Shown piece by piece: positions 45,876 through 55,295 of a DNA stretch of 64,000 bases. Under the pieces are notes generated by a model. It ran no database searches. It saw only the letters and a program-made list of their open reading frames with translations, and had not been told where the DNA came from. The position numbers were made by a program, and so were the translations under genes. Position 1 is the stretch's first letter, and every line of letters starts with the position of its first letter. Origin of the DNA: an uncultured Saprospiraceae bacterium (lineage in GTDB: Bacteria; Bacteroidota; Bacteroidia; Chitinophagales; Saprospiraceae); assembly GCA_937872385.1 (NCBI GenBank), contig CALMSO010000027.1:62001-126000 (forward strand). Direction: 5' to 3'.

Positions 45876-48110
45876 ATGCAAACCATTGATAAACAAGCAA
45901 CTGTAAAAATAGCCATAGATCTGGGGCTGACCGAAGATGAGTTTGAACGCATCGTCGAAATACTGGGGCGCACCCCTAATTTTACGGAATTGAGCATCTT
46001 TTCGGTGATGTGGTCGGAGCATTGCTCCTATAAAAATTCCATCCATTGGCTCAAAACCCTACCCCGCAACGGCAGCCGCCTGCTCGTAGAAGCCGGCGAA
46101 GAAAATGCTGGACTGGTGGACATCGGCGACGGGCTGGCCTGCGCTTTCAAAATAGAATCGCACAATCACCCCTCGGCTATCGAGCCTTATCAAGGTGCCG
46201 CGACGGGCGTGGGTGGTATCCACCGCGATATTTTCACTATGGGTGCCCGTCCTATTGCAGCGCTCAATTCCTTGCGTTTTGGCAATCTGGACCTGCCGCA
46301 TACCCGCCGATTGGTGCGCGGGGTGGTACATGGTATTGGTGATTATGGCAACTGCTTCGGCGTGCCAACCGTGGGCGGCGAGGTGTATTTTCATCCATGT
46401 TACAATCAGAATATTTTGGTTAACGCCATGTCGGTGGGCATTGTAAAAGCCGGCGAAACAGTATCGGCTATTGCCGAAGGCATTGGCAATCCAGTCTTTA
46501 TCGTTGGCTCAGCTACTGGCAAAGACGGCATTCATGGCGCTACCTTTGCTTCGGCTGACCTGACCGAAGACTCAGCCGATGACCTTCCGGCGGTGCAAGT
46601 AGGCGATCCTTTCCAAGAAAAACTGCTGCTGGAGGCCACCCTCGAAGCCATTCAAACCGGCGCTATCGTTGGGATGCAAGATATGGGCGCAGCGGGCATC
46701 ACCTGTTCTACGTCTGAAATGTCGGCCAAAGGCAAGTGCGGAATGCGGGTCTATTTGGATAAAGTGCCTACACGCCAAGCCAACATGAAAGACTGGGAAA
46801 TCCTGCTTTCGGAAAGCCAGGAGCGTATGCTCATTGTAGCTAAAAAAGGCGAAGAACAGCTGCTGCTGAACGTGTTTGACAAGTGGGACTTGGAATGCGC
46901 CGAAATCGGTGAAGTAACCGGTACCGGGCAGTTGGAATATTATTATCACGGCGAATTGGTAGCCAAAGTCCCTGCCGAAGCATTGGTGCTGGGCGGAGGG
47001 GCGCCCGTCTATAAACGCGAGTATAAAAAACCAGACTACATAGAGCAGGCAGCTCGTTTCAAGCCCAATGCCATCAATGCGCCCGCTGATTATATCGAAA
47101 CAGCTCGTAAAGTATTTAGCGCTCCGAATATTGTATCGAAACGTTGGATTTATCAGCAGTACGACTCGATGGTACGCACCAATACCATGACCACCAATAG
47201 CCCCTCCGACGCGGCGGTGGTGCGCGTGAAAGGCACTCGCAAAGCCTTAGCTATGACCACCGACTGCAACCCCATGTATGTGCAGGCCGATCCGTACATC
47301 GGTGCAATGATTGCTGTGGCCGAGGCGGCGCGCAATATTGTTTGTTCAGGTGGCGAGCCAGTAGCCATTACCAATTGTCTCAATTTTGGCAATCCGTACA
47401 ACCCAGAGGTATATTGGCAATTTGTGCAGGCTATCAAAGGCATGGGCGACGCTTGCCGCAAATTCGATACACCCGTCACTGGCGGCAACGTTAGTTTTTA
47501 CAATCAGTCCGTGCTCAAAGACCGCACCGAGCCGGTGTACCCTACCCCAACCATCGGGATGCTGGGAATACTCGATGATGCCAGCCGCCACATGACGCTT
47601 GATTTTAAAGCGCCCCGCCACCAGATTTATATGATTGGTACCCCACAAAACGACATCGCCTGCTCGGAGTACCTGCGCATCATTCACGGGGTGGAGCTAT
47701 CGCCCGCACCGTATTTCGATATAGACGAAGAATTTCACATTCAACACAATCTCAAGGCCTTGATTCGAGAAGGCATGATTGCCTCGGCGCACGATGTCTC
47801 GGAAGGCGGGCTGTTCACGGCGCTGGTAGAAAGCGCAATGGTGCGCGGGCTGGGCTTTGAGGTAGAAACCGATACCAATTTCCGGAAAGATGCTTACTGG
47901 TTTGGCGAAAGCCAGAGCCGGGTGGTTGTGTCGGTAGCCCTTGATATTGAGGACGATTTGGTCAACTATCTCAATGCTCACAATGTTCCTTTTACAAAAC
48001 TGGGAGAAGTGAAGGGCACGCATATTGTTATTGATGGATTGGATCATGGCCCCCTCAGTGACTGGAAAAATTTATACGACCACACGCTGGGTGAAAAAAT
48101 GGAAGCCTGA
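45876..48110 (+). CDS. purL: Phosphoribosylformylglycinamidine synthase, PurL subunit (small type)
   Basis: 744 residues, the length of the Gram-positive-type PurL that works with separate PurQ and PurS, not the ~1300-residue fused enzyme. Features: [20 protein letters not shown] near the N-terminus (catalytic His), [38 protein letters not shown], and the second half with [12 protein letters not shown] and [22 protein letters not shown]-dependent amidation of FGAR in purine synthesis. purQ/purS are not adjacent. A near-consensus TATCTTTA lies ~25 bases upstream. Confidence 0.96.
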   Translation: MQTIDKQATVKIAIDLGLTEDEFERIVEILGRTPNFTELSIFSVMWSEHCSYKNSIHWLKTLPRNGSRLLVEAGEENAGLVDIGDGLACAFKIESHNHPSAIEPYQGAATGVGGIHRDIFTMGARPIAALNSLRFGNLDLPHTRRLVRGVVHGIGDYGNCFGVPTVGGEVYFHPCYNQNILVNAMSVGIVKAGETVSAIAEGIGNPVFIVGSATGKDGIHGATFASADLTEDSADDLPAVQVGDPFQEKLLLEATLEAIQTGAIVGMQDMGAAGITCSTSEMSAKGKCGMRVYLDKVPTRQANMKDWEILLSESQERMLIVAKKGEEQLLLNVFDKWDLECAEIGEVTGTGQLEYYYHGELVAKVPAEALVLGGGAPVYKREYKKPDYIEQAARFKPNAINAPADYIETARKVFSAPNIVSKRWIYQQYDSMVRTNTMTTNSPSDAAVVRVKGTRKALAMTTDCNPMYVQADPYIGAMIAVAEAARNIVCSGGEPVAITNCLNFGNPYNPEVYWQFVQAIKGMGDACRKFDTPVTGGNVSFYNQSVLKDRTEPVYPTPTIGMLGILDDASRHMTLDFKAPRHQIYMIGTPQNDIACSEYLRIIHGVELSPAPYFDIDEEFHIQHNLKALIREGMIASAHDVSEGGLFTALVESAMVRGLGFEVETDTNFRKDAYWFGESQSRVVVSVALDIEDDLVNYLNAHNVPFTKLGEVKGTHIVIDGLDHGPLSDWKNLYDHTLGEKMEA

Positions 48111-48341
48111 GTTGTTAATAAGGGAATAGGATGAATGGGGGAATAGGGTTTAGAAGGGTTGAGGGGTTTGGCGGTGTAGGATATAACGCTTAACTAACTG
48201 TGCGGCGAACAGCCAATAGCGAACAGCCAACAGCGAAAAGCGAACAGCGAACAGCCAATAGCAAACAGCGTCCTAAAGTCTGGCATCTAAAATCTATCGT
48301 CTATCGTCTATTATCTATTTGCTGATAATCAATGATTTATG
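48111..48341 (+). repeat. Family B intergenic repeat, copy B2
   Basis: Immediately follows the purL stop, before the TlpA-like gene, both on +. Order: GTTGTTAATAAGGG, GAATGGGG heptamers, AGGGTTGAGGGG, CTGTGCGGC, about eight CGAACAGC-type units, GTCCTAAAGTCTGGCATCTAA, four TCTATCG-type units, TGATAATCAATGATTTATG. The longest of the three copies. Confidence 0.7.
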
Positions 48342-48392
48342 TTTTTTATAAACACAAGTAGCTATTGACAAAAATCTAACCATAAATCTTCT

Positions 48393-49523
48393 ATGAACAT
48401 GAAAAATACATTAACGATTGTAGCAATAGCGCTGCTGGCCATTGTCAACTGGCAATGCAGCGGCGAAAAAGCAGGTACCACCATCAAGGGTACTATTGGC
48501 AGTGCACAAAATTTGCAAGTGTATGTAGATCACTTGGTGCTCGGCAAGGCTAGCAACGTGCTGGGCAAAGCGGACATTGACAATGCGGGCAATTTTTCTA
48601 TCAATTTCCCGGAAGGGCTGAGCCAGGGCGTTTACAACATCCGAATTGGTGCGCAGCGCATCAATTTAGTGCTCGACGGCACGGAGAAAGTAGTGGAAAT
48701 CAAAGGGGACTTGAACGGCTTTCCGCGGTATCAATTAGAAGTACAAGGCTCCGACGACGCTCGGTCCTTTGCTGGCGTCATGCGCGGGCTGGTGGCGCGC
48801 CAATACACAGCCGAAGATATTGAGCGCTTAGTGGATACGGCTTCCAATCCTTACCTCGGTGCTTACGTGGCGTACGTAGCCTTATCAAACAATCCTGAAT
48901 TTCTGGCCATCCAGAAAAAAGCGCAGCAAAAATTAGCGGCCGCCGGGCCTCAGCACGAAGATTTTGCTATGGGCTATCTCAATTTTCTGGGTTCAGTAGA
49001 GGCACAATACATGGCCCAACAGGCATCACAACTGGTTCAGATCGGGCAACCAGCTCCGGACATTAAATTGCCCAACCCCAACGGCAAAGAGTTCGCTCTT
49101 TCCGACCTCAAGGGCAAGGTAGTGCTGCTGGACTTCTGGGCGAGCTGGTGCGGCCCCTGCCGTCGTGAAAATCCGAATGTCGTAAAGGTTTATAAAAAAT
49201 ATAAGAGCAAAGGTTTTGAGGTATTCAGCGTTTCGCTGGATGGCGTGGACTCGCGCACGGCGGCGCGTTTTGCTTCGTCGGGGCAAGACCTCAAGCGCGC
49301 TGTGGAAGATACCAAGCAACGCTGGGTACAGGCCATCGAACAGGACGGATTAGAATGGATTTACCACGTTAGCGATTTGAAAAAATGGGAAGCAGCACCC
49401 GCAGCTCTGTACGGTGTGAATGCTATTCCGCGCACGTTTCTCATTGACCGTGAGGGCAATATAGCGGCTATGAATCTGCGAGGCGCTGCAGAAATCGAGA
49501 CAGCCTTACTAAAGCATTTGTAA
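48393..49523 (+). CDS. TlpA-like thiol:disulfide oxidoreductase lipoprotein
   Basis: 376 residues. Lipoprotein signal MNMKNTLTIVAIALLAIVNWQC with Cys22. A DUF4369-like beta-rich domain follows (about 30-130: TIKGTIGSAQNLQVYVDHLVLGKASNVLGKADID). The C-terminal thioredoxin-like TlpA/AhpC domain has GQPAPDIKLPNPNGKEFALSDLKGKVVLLDFWASWCGPC (active-site C253-G-P-C256). It probably reduces disulfides or apocytochromes in the periplasm. Domain order and length are typical of Bacteroidota TlpA proteins. Shares a bidirectional terminator with the esterase gene. Confidence 0.92.
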   Translation: MNMKNTLTIVAIALLAIVNWQCSGEKAGTTIKGTIGSAQNLQVYVDHLVLGKASNVLGKADIDNAGNFSINFPEGLSQGVYNIRIGAQRINLVLDGTEKVVEIKGDLNGFPRYQLEVQGSDDARSFAGVMRGLVARQYTAEDIERLVDTASNPYLGAYVAYVALSNNPEFLAIQKKAQQKLAAAGPQHEDFAMGYLNFLGSVEAQYMAQQASQLVQIGQPAPDIKLPNPNGKEFALSDLKGKVVLLDFWASWCGPCRRENPNVVKVYKKYKSKGFEVFSVSLDGVDSRTAARFASSGQDLKRAVEDTKQRWVQAIEQDGLEWIYHVSDLKKWEAAPAALYGVNAIPRTFLIDREGNIAAMNLRGAAEIETALLKHL

Positions 49524-49545
49524 GAACGTATCCACAATTCTTGCC

Positions 49546-49584
49546 AAAAAGGAGGGTGCCCATCTGCGGGTAGCCCTCCTTTTT
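49546..49584. terminator. Bidirectional terminator between TlpA-like and esterase genes
   Basis: Stem AAAAAGGAGGG (49546-49556) / CCCTCCTTTTT (49574-49584); U-tract available on both strands. Confidence 0.8.
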
Positions 49585-50205
49585 TTATAATGGCAAAATG
49601 TGCTCGTTGACAAACTGCAGTTCATCATCATTAACAGTATGCCCCATGCCGGGATAAATATGTACGGTCACCGCAGCGTTCATTTCAGATAAGACATCAC
49701 CGCTTTCTTCTACACGCCGGCGCGGAATGTGCGGATCCACATCGCTGCAACCGATAAAAATCGGCGTCTGCTCAAAGTTGGTTTGATAATTGCTCCGATC
49801 AATTTCCTGCCCGATAAGCCCGCCACTGAAAGCGAGTACGCCACCTGGTTTGCGCGTTTGGCGAGCGGCAAACTCCAGCGCTAAGCAAGCCCCTTGCGAA
49901 AAACCGCCGAGGTAAATGTTGCCCGGAGCAATCCCGGCATTTGTGGCATCGTCAAAAACGCTTTCCAATATTGCTAAAGCCGAAGACAACCAGGGTTCGT
50001 TGGCGGCTTGCGGTGCCATAAAACTGAAAGGATACCAAGTATGATTGGTGGCCGCTGGCGCCAAAAGGGCAAAGTCAGGTACGTTCAAATAATCTGCCAG
50101 CGATAGAATGTCGCGGGCATTGGCACCACGCCCGTGCACGAGTATAAGCGCCCGCTCGGCTTTTTGTAGCGGCTTGCCTGCGGTGACCAATTGTTTTTGA
50201 TGCAT
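49585..50205 (-). CDS. Phospholipase/carboxylesterase-type hydrolase (MhqD-like)
   Basis: 206 residues, cytosolic alpha/beta hydrolase of the carboxylesterase/lysophospholipase group: ALILVHGRGANARDILSLA, LGGFSQGACLALEFA with nucleophile Ser103, IGCSDVDPHIPRRRV and HIYPGMGHTVN with the catalytic His. It follows the ring-cleaving dioxygenase gene by 66 bases in the same direction. In Bacillus the related mhqO and mhqD are co-transcribed in an operon that responds to quinones and catechols, and this pair has the same composition. Confidence 0.85.
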   Translation of the reverse strand: MHQKQLVTAGKPLQKAERALILVHGRGANARDILSLADYLNVPDFALLAPAATNHTWYPFSFMAPQAANEPWLSSALAILESVFDDATNAGIAPGNIYLGGFSQGACLALEFAARQTRKPGGVLAFSGGLIGQEIDRSNYQTNFEQTPIFIGCSDVDPHIPRRRVEESGDVLSEMNAAVTVHIYPGMGHTVNDDELQFVNEHILPL

Positions 50206-50271
50206 ATTTCGGTATTTTTACAATCGGCGGAACAGGCAGCCCCCGGCCGACCTGTTCACGCCCGTGATTCG

Positions 50272-51225
50272 TTATTTAAAATCATTTACCCGGATTTCCA
50301 CCGGTGTAAGGCCGGCTTCTATCGCCGGGCGGTTGGGTTCTTCCCAGGGTGGCAGCTTGAGCGCCGTACCGAGGGTATCTTTGCCTTCATCAAAGAGAAA
50401 CCCCGGCGGGTTGGTGGCAATTTCAAATAGCACGCCGCCCGGCTCACGGAAGTAAATCGAGTGAAAATACTGGCGATCCAATACCGGAGTAACATTTAGC
50501 CCCTGTTCGGCAATTTTCGTGCGAATGGTTACCTGCGTGTCGTCATTATCGGTACCAAAGGCTAAGTGGTGTACGGTACCTCCGCCGCCCAGCCCGCGTT
50601 GACCTTGCGGCAAGCGCAGAATGTCCACAAAATCACCCGGCTTGCCACTGGCAGAGTAGCGCAGCCGGTCGCCAGTTTCGCCCAATTTTTCGTGGTGCAT
50701 CGTATCCGTTAGCAGCAAAGCGGTGCGCTCGTAGCTGTCTTCGCTCAAGGTGACGCCATAAAAACCGCGCACAGCGTGCTCTTCCGGGATTTGTCCGTAG
50801 GTGAAAGGCGGCCGGTCGTCCTGGTCGTTGGCAACTAATTCTATGGTTAGCCCATCAAAATCTTCAAACGTCAGGTACGCTTCGTCAAAACGTGTTTGTA
50901 CAGCACTTGGCTGCAGCCCGAATTTTTTTAGCCGGTCGGCCCAGTAGCCCAATGAGTTGGCAGGTACCGAAAACGAGGTGACGGTCAATTGCCCCACGCC
51001 TTTGCGCCCTCGCCGGATGCCCGCGTAGGGAAAAAACGTCATAATGGTGCCCGGTGCACCGATTTCATTGCCATAATAGAAATGATATACATCGGGTGCG
51101 TCGAAATTGATGGTTTTCTTTACCAAACGCAAACCCAAAATGCCAGCGTAAAAATCTACATTTTTCTGCGGATCATCCGCCAAGGCGGTTACGTGGTGTA
51201 TGCCATTGATCAATTTGGTTGCCAT
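50272..51225 (-). CDS. Ring-cleaving dioxygenase of the glyoxalase superfamily (MhqO-like)
   Basis: 317 residues with two vicinal-oxygen-chelate (glyoxalase) modules: INGIHHVTALADDPQKNVDFYAGILGLRLVKKTINFD and, in the second half, GTVHHLAFGTDNDDTQVTIRTKIAEQGL. Metal ligands are likely His10, His in VHHLAFG and Glu in FREPGGVLFEIATNPPGF. Belongs to the MhqO/LinE-like group that opens hydroquinone or catechol rings. A 14-bp palindrome (51253-51266) lies 27 bases upstream of the start. Confidence 0.88.
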   Translation of the reverse strand: MATKLINGIHHVTALADDPQKNVDFYAGILGLRLVKKTINFDAPDVYHFYYGNEIGAPGTIMTFFPYAGIRRGRKGVGQLTVTSFSVPANSLGYWADRLKKFGLQPSAVQTRFDEAYLTFEDFDGLTIELVANDQDDRPPFTYGQIPEEHAVRGFYGVTLSEDSYERTALLLTDTMHHEKLGETGDRLRYSASGKPGDFVDILRLPQGQRGLGGGGTVHHLAFGTDNDDTQVTIRTKIAEQGLNVTPVLDRQYFHSIYFREPGGVLFEIATNPPGFLFDEGKDTLGTALKLPPWEEPNRPAIEAGLTPVEIRVNDFK

Positions 51226-51252
51226 AACAAATGATGTTTATTTTTTTAAATC

Positions 51253-51266
51253 AATGTTTAAACATT
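51253..51266. promoter_or_regulatory. 14-bp palindrome before the MhqO-like gene
   Basis: AATGTTTAAACATT is perfectly self-complementary and sits in the 95-base divergent region between the MhqO-like gene (minus) and the secreted propeller protein (plus). Suits a dimeric repressor, by analogy with MarR/HxlR-controlled quinone-response genes. AT-rich, so chance is not excluded. Confidence 0.4.
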
Positions 51267-51274
51267 AAACCGAA

Positions 51275-51282
51275 TAACTTTG
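51275..51282 (+). promoter_or_regulatory. Candidate -7 box (TAACTTTG) for the secreted propeller-like gene
   Basis: Exact TAnnTTTG match, 38 bases before the ATG at 51321. It implies that the longer frame start at 51231 is not used. Confidence 0.45.
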
Positions 51283-51320
51283 AAAAAAGTTCACAAACAG
51301 TGTACTTTTACCGACAAAAA

Positions 51321-52208
51321 ATGCACCGATTACTCGTCCTTTTCCTTTCCTGCCTTTCAGCAAATATCATTTTGGCTCAAGTTCCGAAAAAAATGCGATT
51401 GCCCGACAATTTGGTTGAAGTATCCGGTTTGTATTACGCCGGGGCTGACAGCCTTTGGTGGCACAACGACAGCGGCGATAAGCCTCGTTTGGTGCTGACC
51501 GATGACCAGGGCCGGCTGCGCCAGGAAATACTCCTGCCAGTGCGCAACCGCGATTGGGAAGACATTACCGCTGATGCCGTGGGCAATATTTACATCGGAG
51601 ATTTTGGTAATAACAGAAACGCCCGGCGCGACCTGTGCATTTATATTTACCAACCAAAAAGCGGGGCCATAGATTCGATTGTCTTTACCTATCCCGATCA
51701 GACTGCGTTTCCGCCGCCGCCCGCCGAGGCGAATTTCGATATGGAAGGCTTTTTCTGGCGGGCTGACTCGCTGCACCTCTTTTCCAAAAATCGGCTGATT
51801 GCTGGAAATTATTTTACCAAACACTACATACTGCCGGCCCGGGCGGGCGCTTATGTAGCCGAATTGCGCGACAGTCTTTACTTGCCCAAACGAGTAGTAA
51901 CCGCTGCTGCGCTCAGCCCCGACGGCGAAACGGTGACCCTCCTGTCCTATTATTATCGGTTGCTGCTGGGGTTTATTCCGAAAACGCGCACCACCATCTG
52001 GCTGCTATCCGATTTTGAAGGATCGAATTTTTTACGCGGCAAGATACACCGGCAAAAGGTGCCCAAGTTTCTGGTGCCTACCCAATTTGAATCCATAGAT
52101 TTTATAAATGGCGAGACCGTATTGGTGGCTTCTGAGCGCACACCGCTATACAAGCAGCAAGCCAAGCGCGTACGGTTGAAGTTGCAAAAACCAGTTGTTC
52201 GTCCCTAA
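51321..52208 (+). CDS. Exported protein of unknown function, propeller-like
   Basis: 295 residues from the ATG at 51321 (MHRLLVLFLSCLSANIILAQ, a clean signal peptide); the frame extends to 51231 but a promoter box at 51275 argues against that start. The mature part has repeated beta-strand motifs (VSGLYYAGADSLWWHNDSGDKPRLVLTDDQG, DWEDITADAVGNIYIGDFGNNRNARRDL, FDMEGFFWRADSLHLFSKNRL, ESIDFINGETVLVASERT), as in phytase-like or esterase-like beta-propellers of the periplasm. The motif W-E-D-(I/M)-(T/A) with GDFGNN is a recurring one in such proteins. Function unknown. Confidence 0.82.
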   Translation: MHRLLVLFLSCLSANIILAQVPKKMRLPDNLVEVSGLYYAGADSLWWHNDSGDKPRLVLTDDQGRLRQEILLPVRNRDWEDITADAVGNIYIGDFGNNRNARRDLCIYIYQPKSGAIDSIVFTYPDQTAFPPPPAEANFDMEGFFWRADSLHLFSKNRLIAGNYFTKHYILPARAGAYVAELRDSLYLPKRVVTAAALSPDGETVTLLSYYYRLLLGFIPKTRTTIWLLSDFEGSNFLRGKIHRQKVPKFLVPTQFESIDFINGETVLVASERTPLYKQQAKRVRLKLQKPVVRP

Positions 52209-52423
52209 AACTCATGCCGAGAACAGCACCCTCCACATCGGGAAGATGCTGCCTCAGCCGTCTCGGTAAAATCCGGGTAGATGCTACCGGAGCTCCTTGT
52301 AGCGCGGCTATGCCGGCGTGCGGGTGTGCGTGCTGTGGGTACAGGGCGTGTGGTGTTTCATGGGAGTACAACCAATGCGTAGTTTCGTATAGTATGTATT
52401 TGCTCCGGGTTGTGAGGCGCATT

Positions 52424-52891
52424 TTAGCGCCCAAAATAAACTTGCAGCGAGATGGTCAGGCGCGTATAAGTGCTGCCATCAAGGAAATTGACGGTGAACA
52501 CCGGCTCTAGGGCTACGGTATTGCTCAGAAAAGCGGCGTAGCCAAGCCCCATCACCACGTCAAAATCGTTTTCTTTTTCGGCACCCTTAATGCGAGTGAA
52601 TTGCAAACCGCCGTGGCCAAACAAGCCAAAATTGAGATAATAACGCGCAAAAGGGCTAACACTGAAAGCGTCGAACTGGCTAATGGACGAGTAAGACACA
52701 GCGGCTCCCAGCGCAGCATTATCCGCAAAAAAATACCCCAACGACGGGCTTAGAATAAACGTGCTGTTGCTTTTGTGGCTGGTGAATTCGAGCGTACCGC
52801 CCGCCATCAGCGCGCCTTTGTCAATTAATTGTGCCTGCGCGGCATAACCGATGCCACACACCATCAGGAGTGTAAATATGGCTTTTCTCAT
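52424..52891 (-). CDS. Small outer-membrane beta-barrel protein
   Basis: 155 residues. Signal peptide MRKAIFTLLMVCGIGYAAQAQ. The rest alternates hydrophobic/polar residues in strands (GTLEFTSHKSNSTFILSPSLGYFF, GLQFTRIK, LTISLQVYFGR), ending in an aromatic-rich strand with terminal ...VYFGR, typical of 8-stranded OmpA/OmpX-type barrels of Bacteroidota. Function probably structural. Followed on the same strand by nothing; preceded by a second barrel gene. Confidence 0.85.
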   Translation of the reverse strand: MRKAIFTLLMVCGIGYAAQAQLIDKGALMAGGTLEFTSHKSNSTFILSPSLGYFFADNAALGAAVSYSSISQFDAFSVSPFARYYLNFGLFGHGGLQFTRIKGAEKENDFDVVMGLGYAAFLSNTVALEPVFTVNFLDGSTYTRLTISLQVYFGR

Positions 52892-52993
52892 GTGAAGGAG
52901 GATTTAGGAATTAATAATTTGTTTTTCCTTGAGACGTTCTTCCTCCTGTTTGGTCACGCTAAGAAAAGAAAAAATATTATTTTTTGGTCGAAA

Positions 52994-53689
52994 TTATCGG
53001 CGGCGGTTTTTATAATCCAACCGAAACCCCAGCCGCGCGCCCGCGTACACCTGTGTAATGGCGCTTTCGCTATCTCTGGCGCTGAGCACCAGCCCGTCGC
53101 TGATGTTGGGCAAACTGTCCCAAGCAACTGAAGGATAGTACCGCAAGCTCAGCATCGGTGAGAATGTAATCAAATCGGTGATGCCAAAGTCAAAACCCAC
53201 GCCCGCGCCGAGGCTCAGGGCTACCGCACGGCTACGAAAAGTGGCATCGGGGCGCTCTACGCTTTGTTGTAAAAAGCTCAAGCCCGGCGAGAGTTGTAGA
53301 AAAAAACCTTTTTTGCCAAAGCTGCCCTGCTTAGAAAAAGTCGGACAATCGCAGTCGCCCATGAAATCGAATACATAAAAATTGGTATTAAAAAACAGGC
53401 TGTAAGCATTCAAATTGGCTTCGTGCGAGGCACCTTCCGCGGCGAAGAAACTATTGCGGGAAGCAGCGAAATTCAACTCCGGCAGGAACTCCACGCGGTA
53501 GTCTTTTAGGCGAAACCAGTAATCAATACCTGCGGCCCAGTGGTTGGTTAGTACAGATTCTTCCGCCAATTGATAAACAGCCTGCCAGCCGGGTGCGTTA
53601 TTGAAACGGTAGCCCGCGTTGATGCCAAATTGTGCCGCCGCAGAGCCTGCCACAAGCCATAGCGCGAAGAACAGGGTTGTTTTTTTCAT
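52994..53689 (-). CDS. Outer-membrane beta-barrel protein
   Basis: 231 residues. Signal peptide MKKTTLFFALWLVAGSAAAQ. Alternating strands: FGINAGYRFNNAPGWQAVYQ, GIDYWFRLKDYRVEFLPELNFA, FLQLSPGLSFL, LSLGAGVGFDFGITDLITFSPMLSLRYYP, YAGARLGFRLDY. One CDCP segment in a loop (residues ~110-120). Probably an outer-membrane porin-like protein; transcribed 102 bases upstream of the smaller barrel gene, possibly the same operon. Confidence 0.85.
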   Translation of the reverse strand: MKKTTLFFALWLVAGSAAAQFGINAGYRFNNAPGWQAVYQLAEESVLTNHWAAGIDYWFRLKDYRVEFLPELNFAASRNSFFAAEGASHEANLNAYSLFFNTNFYVFDFMGDCDCPTFSKQGSFGKKGFFLQLSPGLSFLQQSVERPDATFRSRAVALSLGAGVGFDFGITDLITFSPMLSLRYYPSVAWDSLPNISDGLVLSARDSESAITQVYAGARLGFRLDYKNRRR

Positions 53690-53756
53690 CCCGAATGATG
53701 GTTTTGCCTGATTAAATGATAATGCTTCGGATATAACGATGAATCATAAAATTCAG

Positions 53757-53764
53757 TATTTTTG
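53757..53764 (+). promoter_or_regulatory. Candidate -7 box (TATTTTTG) for rimO
   Basis: Exact TAnnTTTG match lying inside the extended rimO frame, 59 bases before the TTG at 53823. If this promoter is used, the ATG at 53739 cannot be the start. Confidence 0.4.
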
Positions 53765-53822
53765 CAAACTTTTGCAAGGCAGCAATGTGTTTCTTTTAGA
53801 AAAATTTAAACCGTATTTTCTT

Positions 53823-55136
53823 TTGAAAACCAGAACATTAAAAAAAGATAAAGTCAACGTCATCACGCTGGGATGCTCCAAGAATCTGGTGGATTCGGAA
53901 AATCTCATTACCCAGTTGCGCGGCAACCAGTACGAAGTCGTGCATGATAGCAACGACGCCGACGCCAATGTCATTATTGTCAATACCTGCGGATTTATTG
54001 ACTTAGCCAAGCAGGAATCTATTGATACCATTTTGGAATATGCCGAAGTAAAAAAACAAGGCGACATTGACAAACTGTACGTGACCGGCTGCCTAAGCCA
54101 GCGCTACCGCGAAGAGCTGACAGCGGAAATTCCCGAAGTGGATGCTTGGTTTGGCACCTTGGAGCTGCCGCAATTGTTGGCTAAATTCAATGCCGACTAC
54201 CAACACGAACTGATCGGCGAGCGCCTGATTACCACTGCGCCGCACTACGCCTATCTGAAAATTTCGGAAGGCTGCAACCGCACCTGCTCGTTTTGCGCCA
54301 TCCCGCTCATGCGCGGCGGGCACATCTCAAAACCGATTGAACAATTGGTGCAAGAAGCCTCCAGCTTAGCGCGCCGGGGTGTAAAAGAGCTGATGCTCAT
54401 TGCCCAGGAATTGACTTACTACGGTTTAGATATTTATAAAAAACGCGAACTACCTCGCCTGCTGGAAGCCTTAGCTGCGGTGGAGGGCATCGAATGGATT
54501 CGTTTGCATTATGCCTACCCGAGCAAGTTTCCGACGGAAATTTTCGACGTTATTGCGGCACAGCCGAAAGTGTGCAACTACCTTGATATGCCTTTGCAGC
54601 ACGCCAATAACGCTGTTTTGGATAGAATGCGCCGACAGATTACCAAGGAGGAAACCATTGATCTCATTGCGCTGGCCCGCCAAAAAGTGCCCGACTTGAC
54701 GCTACGCACCACCATGCTGGTGGGTTTCCCTGGCGAAACAGATGCAGCGTTTGAGGATTTATGCGATTTTGTAGCCGCCATGCGTTTCGATCGCCTCGGC
54801 GTTTTTCAGTATTCGCACGAAGAAGATACCCGTGCCTACGACCTGCCTGACGATGTGCCCGCCGAGCTAAAAGCCGAGCGCGCTAGCCAACTAATGCGCA
54901 TTCAACAGGATATTTCCTTATCCAAAAACCAGGAAAAAGTAGGCAAAACCTTGCGCGTGCTTTTCGACCGGAAGGAAGGCGAATACTTCATCGGGCGTAC
55001 AGAAGGCGACTCACCAGAGGTGGATAATGAGGTGCTCGTGCCCGCCAGCGAGCAGTACGTGCGTATCGGCGACTTTGCGCAAGTGCTCATCACCGAAGCA
55101 ACAGAGTACGACTTATTGGGAGAGCTGGTGCAATGA
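53823..55136 (+). CDS. rimO: Ribosomal protein S12 methylthiotransferase
   Basis: 437 residues if started at the TTG at 53823 (LKTRTLKKDKVNVITLGCSKN), the point where Bacteroidota homologues begin; an in-frame ATG at 53739 would add 28 unrelated residues. N-terminal UPF0004 domain with the first cluster cysteines (GCSKN, NTCGF, VTGCLSQR), then the radical SAM motif CNRTCSFCAIP, and a C-terminal TRAM domain. It methylthiolates the conserved Asp of S12. The QYSHEEDTRAYDLPDDVP segment is specific to RimO rather than MiaB. Confidence 0.92.
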   Translation: MKTRTLKKDKVNVITLGCSKNLVDSENLITQLRGNQYEVVHDSNDADANVIIVNTCGFIDLAKQESIDTILEYAEVKKQGDIDKLYVTGCLSQRYREELTAEIPEVDAWFGTLELPQLLAKFNADYQHELIGERLITTAPHYAYLKISEGCNRTCSFCAIPLMRGGHISKPIEQLVQEASSLARRGVKELMLIAQELTYYGLDIYKKRELPRLLEALAAVEGIEWIRLHYAYPSKFPTEIFDVIAAQPKVCNYLDMPLQHANNAVLDRMRRQITKEETIDLIALARQKVPDLTLRTTMLVGFPGETDAAFEDLCDFVAAMRFDRLGVFQYSHEEDTRAYDLPDDVPAELKAERASQLMRIQQDISLSKNQEKVGKTLRVLFDRKEGEYFIGRTEGDSPEVDNEVLVPASEQYVRIGDFAQVLITEATEYDLLGELVQ

Positions 55137-55178
55137 CAATAGTAAATGATACCGTTTTTGATGCCAGATACTGGACTT

Positions 55179-55279
55179 TATACGATTTACGGAGTCCGAT
55201 TCACGATTTTGTAATGTATTGAAAAACAAGCTTTTGAGAACAAACAAGTGCGTCATTTACAATTAAAAACCGTATTATA
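55179..55279 (+). repeat. Family A intergenic repeat, copy A3
   Basis: TATACGATTTACGGAGTCCG, then ATTTTGTAATG, TTGAAAAACAAGCTTTTGAG, GTGCGTCATTTACAATTAAA and CCGTATTATA. Lies between rimO and queE (both +). Preceded by GATGCCAGAT..GGACTTTA (55160-55180), which resembles part of family B. An apparent queE start at 55248 falls inside this repeat. Confidence 0.7.
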
Positions 55280-55295
55280 TATACTAAAAGCATAC

